Source: Watersipora subatra
Lineage: Eukaryota > Bryozoa > Gymnolaemata > Cheilostomatida > Watersiporidae
Length of the DNA stretch: 64,000 bases
Direction of reading: 5' to 3'
Assembly (NCBI RefSeq): GCF_963576615.1
Contig: NC_088708.1
Span: forward strand, 67,662,672 to 67,726,671
Numbering within the stretch: the stretch's first letter is position 1; each line of letters starts with the position of its first letter. Below, one piece after another: positions 33,790-45,700 of this stretch. The position numbers were made by a program, and so were the translations under genes. The notes under the pieces were generated by a model, which made no database searches, had not been told where the DNA came from, and saw nothing but the letters and a program-made list of their open reading frames with translations.

Positions 33790-36700
33790 ATGGATTTACG
33801 TACCACTTGTTTCGTCATCATCTTGCTTATCGTGGGTAAGTCATAAGTCACAGGTCTATGAATTTGATCTGTCAGTTATCTTCTTAGTTCCCTGCTGCTG
33901 TCAGCAGCATCTAGTCTCATCTTTTAATGACCATCTTGTCTTTTTGGTTTTTCAGGGATAAAATCGAAGTGTGAAGATGGGGTAAATCGTGGTGGAACGA
34001 TTGCGTCTCAACGGATCGTCTGTGATTATAGAAAAGGGGACCCCAACCTTGACATGCAAGAATTTGGGGGAGAAGTAAATTGGCTAGGTAACGGGTCTGT
34101 AGAGTGCCTAAAATATAACAGCGAAGAAGTAATCTTTTGTATGGCCATCATTAAGTCTGTTTTGGAGACAGATGAGTATGGTAATGTTACAAGACACTTC
34201 AACGCTTCTACACAAGGTAAGAAAACTTAAGCCCATAACATGTAAAAAACAGATTACCAACTTTTCTTTCATGGCCTATTATTATTAAGAATCATTTTTA
34301 ATCTTGTATAGATATGACTAGCATCTTTACTTGCCTCTACATTGTCTCTTCATTCGGTCAGACAAAGTATCATACAAAGAAAGTCTGATATCTCATTTTT
34401 TCGTTTGTACCAGTATCTTGAGGTACTCATATCATCTATCAAAACTTTGAATACAACGAGCTTCTGCAACAGTAACCTTTTTTATACACACACTTCCACG
34501 AACTCATTGTTTATTTTTTCTCTTAATTTATTTGAACTTCACAAAAACATTTTTCTGATGATATGAAGTTCAAAAGTTAGAATGGTAACTGTTGTACAAT
34601 AGATGCTCTTACAACGTAAACAATCCATTCCAGGAATGTTTACGGTATAGGAATTTTACGTTATAAGAACAGTAAAATACATGTAAATTGTCTAATCCAT
34701 TCCAAGATCTTTCCAAACTCACCCCTTTGACCATACAAAAAGGAAAAACTAGCCTTAATTTTTTAATGGGCTGTACCATACCATAACTGCAGTATTATTG
34801 GTTTGCATTGAAAACTTTTCTCTTTTTTTCAATCAATTTCACCGGTTTTATAGACTAAGATTGCGGTTATTATACAATAAATTGATGGAGAGCGCACATC
34901 TTCGACGTTCATTTACAAATATTTACTTTTTTTTCTAAACAGCGAAGTATATTCAGCAAAGTAAAATTAATAACAAATATTTTATACGTCTACAATAAAG
35001 CAACACAAAAAATATTTTTACTATAAAAAGTGCGGTGTCTACCGGTCCGTCGTTTATCTGTATCCAGGGTTCAAGGTTGGAGTAAAAGATAACTTTCGGC
35101 GATACTCCTAACTCGTGACATAACAGATTAGTAGACCTACGCTGTAAGCCCTGTACAAATCAATCGCCTTCTAGTATTCACAAACAATTACGCAGTTACC
35201 TATTCTCTGTTTTGTCGACACATCTGACGATCTATAACGGCGAACAAAAATGTCATAGAAGTTGTATATATAATAGATATAACTCTATATTACGTCTTTT
35301 TTCTCACATGTTCAATAAAAATAACTTTTCTATACGAATACCTTTTTATTATCTGTGCAATGCTGGTAATTCATCTAGTCAATTATATATACAACTTCCA
35401 TGACATTCTAGTTCGTCGTAGTAGATCGCAAGATGTGTCGACAAAACAAAGAATAGGTACATTGTTTCATAAATGCTTATAGGCGATCAATTGGTGCAGG
35501 TTTTACAGCGTCGGTTTATCAACCTGAATGTCACGAGTTGTAGTATCGTTGTTAGTTATCTTTTAACCTAACCTTGACCCTAGGATGCGAATAGACCATG
35601 AACAGGTAGGCGTTCCTCTCTTTATAATAAAAATATTTTTTTGTGTTTTTTTATTGTAGAGGTATAAAATATTTGTTATTAGTTGTACTTCGCTGAATAG
35701 ACTTTGCTGTCCAGCAAAAATGAAAATCGTAAACGAATGTCGATTGGTTTGATAAACTATGGATGTGCGCTCCCATCAACTTATTGTAAAATTACCGCAA
35801 TCATCATCTATAAAACCAGTGAAATTGATCAGCGAAAGGAGAAAAGTTGTCGATGCAAACTAAGGATATTGCAACTACGGTACAGCCAACAAATTACAAA
35901 CTTGAGACTAGTTTTTCCTTTTCGTATGGCCATAGGGGTGAGTTTTCCTTCTCGTATGGCCATAGGGGTGAGTTTTCCTTCTCGTATGGCCATAGGGGTG
36001 AGTTTTCCTTCTCGTATGGCCATAGGGGTGAGTTTTCCTTCTCGTATGGCCATAGGGGTGAGTTTTCCTTCTCGTATGGCCATAGGGGTGAGTTTTCCTT
36101 CTCGTATGGCCATAGGGGTGAGTTTTCCTTCTCGTATGGCCATAGGGGTGAGTTTTCCTTCTCGTATGGCCATAGGGGTGAGTTTTCCTTCTCGTATGGC
36201 CATAGGGGTGAGTTTTCCTTCTCGTATGGCCATAGGGGTGAGTTTTCCTTCTCGTATGGCCATAGGGGTGAGTTTTCCTTCTCGTATGGCCATAGGGGTG
36301 AGTTTTCCTTCTCGTATGGCCATAGGGGTGAGTTTTCCTTCTCGTATGGCCAAAGGGGTGAGTTTGGCAAGATCTTAAATCAGATTAGGCAATTTAAATG
36401 TATGTTACTGTTCGTATAACGTAAAATCCCTATAACGTAAATGTTCCTGGAACAGATTATTTACGTTGTAGGAGCATCTACTATATATGTTTGTATGAAA
36501 TGTGGGTAGGCAGCTGTATTCGTATGTAGTTACGCACACCTTCGCCGATAGGGCAGACTGTGGTCTATTTAATTGGTTTTAACTTACATTGAAATATGAA
36601 TAAGTTGTTGCTGTCTGTTTATAAAATTCTCATAATGCCTTCTAACTGTATGTAGAGCATAAATTTAATGAAAACAGGTTTTTCATTAAATTAAGGTTGG

Positions 36701-39700
36701 GTACTCTGAATATGAAAGCCACAAGTATGTTCACGGTGAACTAATATCTTTACTTATAGATTAGTTCACTGTGAGCCTAGTAGTGGCTTAATAGTTCAGA
36801 GTACCTAAGCAATCATGAAACAGTTACCCAAGATTGTTGGTCATTTTATTACAAAAGATTTTCATCTGATGTTTGCTTAATGCAGTGCATGCAAGTACTC
36901 TGAGGGTGTCCCCTGTTCCAATGTCATAGTTCAGCGTATACTGAGTAGTGAGTAGGTACATGTAGCTATGAGCTCCCCTTTATGCTGTCAAGCCTTGGAA
37001 AGGAGTTATCTGAAAGTCCATACTCGTTTATCTCAGCATCATAAACATTTGTATTTATAATGCAATATGATTATGCCTGTGCCCATGCATATTTCGTCAT
37101 CAAGTCTTGACATGCCTGCAGGGTGCTGGAGCGCAGGTTGCAATGTGCATGATACGTGCCCGGATGTTGATGAATGTGTCTCAGAGACTAATGACAAAAG
37201 AAAGGACTCAGCTACAATGTGTTGCTGCGGAAAAGATAGATGTAACAGGGATGAGAAGCTAAGACTCGTAATTCCCCAGCTTGAAGTGTACAACAGCACT
37301 CGTGGAGGTAGGCTACTTCATCTAGCCAACTTGTTGAGCGCAAAGCATCATTCCATCCAGTTGGCTTGAACTAACTTGCCTAAAAGAAAGTGCGAGGAGT
37401 TAGTCACAATATCTACTTTACATTCACCTACAACCTAACTACAAAGGATTCCATCTATCAGTCTAGATGGCCAACGGTTGATTTAGTCACAAAGGGACAT
37501 GTTGATTCTGAGTGTGACTTACTCTGATATCTTTTTTCCCTTCTCATCTGTGCTATCCATATTCTGTTACATCTCTGTTCCTTCCCATCTGTGCAATCCA
37601 TATTCTGTTACATCTTTGTTCCTTCCCGTCTGTGCTATCCATATTCTGTTACACCTTTGTTCCTTCCCATCTGTGCAATCCATATTCTGTTACATCTTTG
37701 TTCCTTCTCGTCTGTGCTATCCATATTCTGTTACATCTTTGTTCCTTCTCGTCTGTGCTATCCATATTCTGTTACATCTTTGTTCCTTCTCGTCTGTGCT
37801 ATCCATATTCTGTTACACCTTTGTTCCTTCTCGTCTGTGCTATCCATATTCTGTTACATCTTTGTTCCTTCTCGTCTGTGCTATCCATATTCTGTTACAT
37901 CTTTGTTCCTTCCTGTCTGTGCAATCCATATTCTGTTACATCTTTGTTCCTTCTCGTCTGTGCTATCCATATTCTGTTACATCTTTGTTCCTTCACGTCT
38001 GTGCAATCCATATTCTGTTACATCTTTGTTCCTTCTCGTCTGTGCTATCCATATTCTGTTACATCTTTGTTCCTTCCTGTCTGTGCAATCCATATTCTGT
38101 TACATCTTTGTTCCTTCTCGTCTGCTATCCATATTCTGTTACATCTTTGTTCCTTCTCGTCTGTGCTATCCATATTCTGTTACATCTTTGTTCCTTCCTG
38201 TCTGTGCAATCCATATTCTGTTACATCTTTGTTCCTTCTCGTCTGTGCTATCCATATTCTGTTACACCTTTGTTCCTTCTCGTCTGTGCTATCCATATTC
38301 TGTTACATCTTTGTTCCTTCTCGTCTGTGCTATCCATATTCTGTTACATCTTTGTTCCTTCCTGTCTGTGCAATCCATATTCTGTTACATCTTTGTTCCT
38401 TCTCGTCTGCTATCCATATTCTGTTACATCTTTGTTCCTTCTCGTCTGTGCTATCCATATTCTGTTACATCTTTGTTCCTTCCTGTCTGTGCAATCCATA
38501 TTCTGTTACATCTTTGTTCCTTCTCGTCTGTGCTATCCATATTCTGTTACACCTTTGTTCCTTCTCGTCTGTGCTATCCATATTCTGTTACATCTTTGTT
38601 CCTTCTCGTCTGTGCTATCCATATTCTGTTACATCTTTGTTCCTTCCTGTCTGTGCAATCCATATTCTGTTACATCTTTGTTCCTTCTCGTCTGTGCTAT
38701 CCATATTCTGTTACATCTTTGTTCCTTCACGTCTGTGCAATCCATATTCTGTTACATCTTTGTTCCTTCTCGTCTGCTATCCATATTCTGTTACATCTTT
38801 GTTCCTTCCCGTCTGTGCTATCCATATTCTGTTACATCTTTGTTCCTTCTCGTCTGTGCTATCCATATTCTGTTACATCTTTGTTCCTTCCCGTCTGCGC
38901 TATCCATATTCTGTTACATCTTTGTTCCTTCTCGTCTGTGCTATATATATTCTGTTACATCTTTGTTCCTTCCCGTCTGTGCTATCCATATTCTGTTACA
39001 CCTTTGTTCCTTCTCGTCTGTGCTATCCATATTCTGTTACATCTTTGTTCCTTCCTGTCTGTGCAATCCATATTCTGTTACATCTTTGTTCCTTCTCGTC
39101 TGCTATCCATATTCTGTTACATCTTTGTTCCTTCCCGTCTGTGCTATCCATATTCTGTTACATCTTTGTTCCTTCTCGTCTGTGCTATCCATATTCTGTT
39201 ACATCTTTGTTCCTTCCCGTCTGCGCTATCCATATTCTGTTACATCTTTGTTCCTTCTCGTCTGTGCTATATATATTCTGTTACATCTTTGTTCCTTCCC
39301 GTCTGTGCTATCCATATTCTGTTACACCTTTGTTCCTTCTCGTCTGTGCTATCCATATTCTGTTACATCTTTGTTCCTTCCCATCTGTGCCATCCATATT
39401 CTGTTACATCTTTGTTCCTTCCCGTCTGTGCTATCCATATTCTGTTACATCTTTGTTCCTTCTCGTCTGTGCTATCCATATTCTGTTACATCTTTGTTCC
39501 TTCTCGTCTGTGCTATCCATATTTTGTTACATCTTTGTTCCAATTTTGTACTAGAATGTTTTTGTTTTTGCAGATGCATCTGTTCGCCCTACAAATACAG
39601 CGCAACAAAAAATATACATCGCAGTAGTCATCGTCGTGTTGTTGTCTTTCGGGTCGGTAATTGGAGTCATCTGCTTCTTCGTGTTAAGGAGGAACCGACA

Positions 39701-42700
39701 GAGTAAGGAGAAAGCGCTACAGAGGAAGATGGACCGGTATAATTATGATATGAGGATTTACTCTACAGAACCACCCGTAGTCAACTATGATGATCTGGTG
39801 ATGGGTGCCTGTCTTCACCGTGGCCGCTTTGGTGATGTATGTCAGTCCTATCCAGTCTTGCTCCCCCCTAGCTGTAGGCATTCGATATGCATATTCCTGA
39901 ATGTGAGTGCTCAATACTTGTGCTCAATCTAGTAAGTGCATCACAGTAATTGGCACAATAGTGAAACTATATTGTAACCTTAATCAAGCAATGGTTCAAA
40001 ATTGCAAGCTGCATTAGAGTTTTGCGACCTTGTTAATTTCATATCATATCTTGTGAGATTAGAATTAATGTGTAAGGTTAAGTGTCTCTCTCAGGAAAAT
40101 CAGAGCCCTTCCTACATCCTTTATGTATAATAACTCCTATATTTATTTTTAACTAGATGAATGCCCGGCGTTGCACGGTTAATGAAAATATTTTTGCTCA
40201 GAAAATTCACTTTTCATCAACATATACAACATCTGCCATTCTAATTGTTAAATGAAGTTGTTTGTTTATTTCTGTTTACTGTGTTTATTTCTGTGTAATG
40301 CATACTGTACGAGCTGCAGTGCCTACTACAGCTCTATACTGATTGCAATAATCTTGCTGCCCATGTTAGTTTAAGCATTTTTCTTCTGGCCAAACTTTCT
40401 CTCATAATACTAGCTGAAGTGTTAGGCGTGAAGCCATGAAAGAATGGCATGTGTAATGAGTATGTGCACAAGTTATTCCATAGTATAGCCAGTTGGACAG
40501 TGTAGCGTATTGGATAATGCCTGTCTGTAGAGCTGGAGTATCCAAGTTTAAATCCAGTGCACAGCGGATTTTTCATTCCTAAAACTGTCACTATAACTGG
40601 ACAGACCAACTAAAGACCATCAAAAACAAAACGGAAGAGAGACATTGAGATTTATATATAGACTAGCTGTACAACCCGGCGTTGCCCTGATAATAAACAA
40701 AGACTTTGGACAGAAAATTGATTTGTATTTAACATATAACAACATTTGCCATTCTAAATTTCAAATTACATATCATGAGAAATGTGTTTTGTGTAGTTGA
40801 AATAAATTAAGGGAGAAAATAAACACAACTGTAAAGGTTTTCAAACTTTTTCAAACAACTGTAATTCCAACACTTAATATCCTGAGGAAAATGTTTTGTG
40901 CAGGACAACTACATGTAAATTAAAAATAAATAAAACGACTGTCGAGGTTTTCAAACCACTGCAAATTTAAAATTTCATAACTTTCAGCGACGTATATCTT
41001 TTAATAACGTACAGTGGAACCTCGGTTCTCGAACATAATCCATTTCAGAAGGTTGTTCAAAAACCGAGTTGTTCAAGATCCGAAACAATTTTTCCTATTA
41101 GAATAATTGTATGTAAATTTTAATCCGTTCCAAGACGAGAAAACAACTTCGGTAAAGTATTTTTTCAACATTTCACACCATAAACTGTACTATATACTGC
41201 ATACCATAAATAAAAATGGGTAGATATAGATAGTGTTTAACTTTAATAAAAGGTTTTTTATTTATGATGATGGAAAAAGAAAACAAAAGTGAACATTCCG
41301 AGTGTTTTGCTCTTAAAACATCAAAAACATTTAAGGCTAAGATACAATACCAAAAATTGCAGAAATTGATAATGAAACAGAAAAAATGCAACAGATCAGT
41401 TACATCAAAAATCTTAAGAAAAAGAAAACATAAACAACAATGGCATGTTTATTTCACATCTTTGAAGGAGAATCCTCCTCCAAAACAATTCAGGGTAACT
41501 CGACTGGAGGGGTTATCTCCCTAGCAAATTTCTTCGGTAGAGAAGACGTCCCAGATGGTTCCTCCCTTTTTTGTAAAGAATTTATGAAGCGTAACTTGCT
41601 TCTCCATTTGTTAACGAATGTTTTCATGCTGCTTCCGGAGCTGTTCTAATTCCAATGCGCATGCTCTGGTTTGGTAGAGAACCAAATTTATGTTCGAGAT
41701 CCGAGATGAACAAATCTCAAAATGTTTGGTCGAAAACCGAGTTGGTCGAGAACCGAAGTTCCACTGTATATAATCAGTATACAAATCGCCAAATTTTAAT
41801 TTCGGGAGAATCTATTGTTGATAACGTTTTGCTAAAAACAAATTAGCCCTAGTACGGTGATGACGAAAAAGCATCGTGTTTCATAGAGCTAAAAGAGTAC
41901 GAAGAGTTTTAATTAATACGTCATTTTTGTGTGAAAACGGGAAAGGATGTATACGTTATGTAATATGTGCTATGTGGTCTCGTGGTTAGAAAATTGGAAT
42001 GCAAACCTGCTATCGCATTCTTCATGAGTTCGAATCCAACAGAATGGGGAATTTTAAAATCAAGATTTTAATAGCAATAGCCGGAATGACACACAGACAG
42101 ACATACTTTGAGAAATATATATATAGATTCACCTCGTTTATTGACACTCATGAATGTCTGGCCAAAAACTGAAGCAGTATGTAAGCTAGATTCACCAACG
42201 AAATGCGTGTTGCAATTTATGAAGTGAAAATAATTGTAAATCTCAGTCATTTTATTGGTTCACAGCATACTTTTTTCGGTTGCAATACATCCTATTCACT
42301 CATCACTAGGTGTTCCGTGCTAAGCTCAATGACCGGGAAGTCTGTGTCAAGTATTTCCATCAGCAGCAGCGCCCTCTGTTCATCACTGAGAAGGAGATCT
42401 ACATGGTGCTGGACAGTCAGGTCAAGTCGGTTGTCCAGTGTATCGCCTGTGATGAACGCTCTCATCCAGATGGCAGCGTTCAGGTGGGCTTCTCCACATT
42501 TGTGTGTCATTTTTAGCCAATGTGTCAATGCTATTTGGCACAGTTTCAGTAATCGTGATCACTGAGTATCATAATAGACTCCGTAGTGCATAATGATTAA
42601 TTAGTTCCTTTCGTATTTTGGTTATTTTCTCCCACTATCATTCTTCATGCAACTGTAGCCTTGAGCAAGCCCATTTGATACACAGCTTGTATAAAATTTT

Positions 42701-45700
42701 GTAAAGTCCTTCGTTTCTCCCACTTCTCTTTTCTAAGAAATGAAGTGGTCTCAACCATCTTTTAATATGTTTATGTTCGCAGTACATGGTGATCATGGAG
42801 TATATAGAACTTGGTGCCCTTGTGTCTTATCTCAAAGAAAACACTCTCAGCTGGAGGGAACTCTGTAGCCTAGCCCAAACTGCATCAGCAGGCCTTGGTT
42901 ATCTGCACTCAGAGAGCATAGTAAATGGTAAGACCGCAGTTGTCAGTAATACTATTTAGTACATATCAGCTTATGCTTGCCAACGTATTGTGTTGGCTAA
43001 GGTATTATGTCGGCTAAGGTATTATGTCGGCTAAGGTACTATGTCGGCTAAGGTACTATGTCGGCTAAGGTACTATGTCGGCTAAAGTACTATGTCGGCT
43101 AAGGTACTATGTTGGCTAAGGTACTATGTTGGCTAAGGTATTATGTTGGCTAAGGTACTATGTTGGCTAAGGTACTATGTTGGCTAAGGTACTATGTTGG
43201 CTAAGGTACTATGTTGGCTAAGGTACTATGTTGGCTACAGTACTATGTTGGCTAAGGTACTATGTTGGCTGAGGTACTATGTTGGCTGAGGTACTATGTT
43301 GGCTGAGGTACTATGTTGGCTAAGGTACTATGTTGGCTAAGGTACTATGTTGGCTAAGGTACTATGTTGGCTAAGGTACTATGTTGGCTAAGGTACTATG
43401 TTGGCTAAGGTACTATGTTGGCTAAGGTACTATGTTTGCTAAGGTACTGTGTTGGCTCAGGTACTATGTTTGCTATGGTACTATGTTGGCTATGGTACTA
43501 TGTTGGCTAAGATACTATGTTGGCTAAGGTACTATGTTGGCTAAGGTACTGTGTTGGCTAAGGTACTGTGTTGGCTAAGGTACTGTGTTGGCTAAGGTAC
43601 TATGTTGGCTAAGGTACTATGTTGGCTAAGGTACTGTGTTGGCTAAGGTACTGTTTTGGCTAAGGTACTGTGTTGGCTAAGGTACTATGTTGGTGTGGCA
43701 CTACTGGTATGCTGCTGTGTATCCTCCAGCCATTAAAAGCTTCTGCTGTTTCCATATCAACTTGAATGGTTTAAATCCAAATATAGCCGCTGCTCAATAT
43801 TAATTATTCATTTTGATGAATTGCAATGCTCGCAATTGATTGATGGCATTAAATTGTGGCGGGTTTGTCATACAGTCAAACTTCGATATACAAAGGTGAG
43901 CCCTGGTAAAAATGCTTGTTTTTAGAAAATATTCATGTGTTGAAGCAATTATTTTTGTAAAAATGCATTATATTATATTCCATTTAATTGGTTTCATTTC
44001 TGAAACATTTAATAAAAATGCAGGTAATCACAAATAACATTAACCCTTTGGCCGGTTAAAGAGTTTTCAGAACTTTTGTTTCCGTGGACAAATTAATTTT
44101 GAAAAAATTATCGGTGTTTTACATTCTCTGTTTTTGCCATAACTTTAAAACTGCTTGTTTCATCTTTATGAACACGTATTAAAAGGGACCAGAAGAAAAT
44201 TTTTCTTAAAATGGTACTAATAATTACTAAATTACATCAATGTCCATGAATTCTTTTGTTGTTGTTGGTTTTAGTGATGAGTGTGATTGAGAAGATTGTT
44301 CGTCATAAACTTTAAAACTGTAGTCTGAGTCGAGGTCACTAAGATTTAAATCCGGCCCATTGTCTTCAGATCCATCCACAAGGTGGTTTATAACCTGATC
44401 AGAAGACTAAAACATTTATATGGATGATGAAAAAGCTATTCAGCAAAAACATACAATGTACTAGCATCAGAAGACAATATTGTTGCGGTATATCAAAGTC
44501 CGTTTCGTAGCTCTGCAGTTTCTCAGTTTTTCTCTCAAAGCCTTGAAAGTAACATGATCAACATAGTAATAATTCTATCAGTCTAATATGTTTTGCTTAA
44601 AGTAGTCACTTGTTTAACTTGTTCACTCGGTCTGATACTTCAACGTATATGAAAGCATCAGTATTGAAAAATGGTGACTGCAGTGTCGCTATGCCTGTGG
44701 AAGAGTGCCAAATATAAGTGACACAAGTGTCGCTTTGCCTGGCAAAGGTTTAAAGCAAATACATTATATAGAACACTGTCATGACCTAAGTTATATGTAA
44801 AAACTGAACTAATACTGTATTGATCAATGAAATGAGGTTTTTATTGCCACTCAACCTTTCCATTCAAGCTGGAGTAACGAAGGAGACAGACCCTTAATAC
44901 ATAGAAGTGGCTAATTTGATATTCTTTACAGTTATGTTTGATTATCATGTCATCTTTCCACTTTCACTCGTTTCAGGCTTTTTTTTCTTGTCATCATTTT
45001 CACATTGTACACTGTAACTATTATATATCTCCATACATTTAGATGAATATATCCAAAGATATTTTCTCATCTTTTTTATAACGTTTCGCTTCATTTTTAA
45101 AGAAAGCATTTCTTTTTTTATAACTACTAAACTCGCGCTCACTTTCTTGGGATCCCTGACTTTAACACTCTGTAAGGACAGTATGAAACACTGTTTAGGT
45201 AATTCAAACATCGTAGAAACAAACTACATAAAGGAGAACTACTGCTAAGGTACTAATTTATTAAACTTCTATTTTGGTGAACTTTAGAATCTCATATTGG
45301 AAATAAGAGATGCAGTCAAATATTCGCTCCAGTTTTACACACTATCTGAATAGAGTTGTATGTTAAGCCGATTTTTAGTTGAGGTTTGGGTTGCATTTTT
45401 CTTCCTTTTTGACCTCCATTTTTGCATTGCTCATTAAAGGGGTGTACAAGCATGCCATTGTACATCGAGATATCAACAGTAGGAATATCTTGGTGAGACG
45501 AGACCTGACGTGTGCTATTGCCGATATGGGCTTTTCCCTCAAGATCCGTGGCTCCAAGGTGATCAGAGGTAATGAAGAAGAGCTGGCTGAGGATGGTTCT
45601 CTCCGTGATGTGAGTAATCCTGTGTGCAAAACTCCTTGGTCTATACAAGAATTTTGCATTTGCTCCTAACTCAACTTTTTATATTGACACGATGAGAGCT

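Noticed and set aside
35704-36419. Overlapping 150-220 codon open frames on both strands
   Set aside because: Produced by the 30-bp array, whose period is a multiple of three; no start context, no family resemblance.
37499-39706. Open frames of over 600 codons in all three plus-strand frames
   Set aside because: They are translations of the 41-bp minisatellite, repetitive in every frame, and cover an intron plus the real exon 4 out of context.
41955-42040. tRNA gene
   Set aside because: Has A- and B-box-like text but no cloverleaf with acceptor stem that I can draw, and sits inside a retroposon; treated as a tRNA-derived SINE body.
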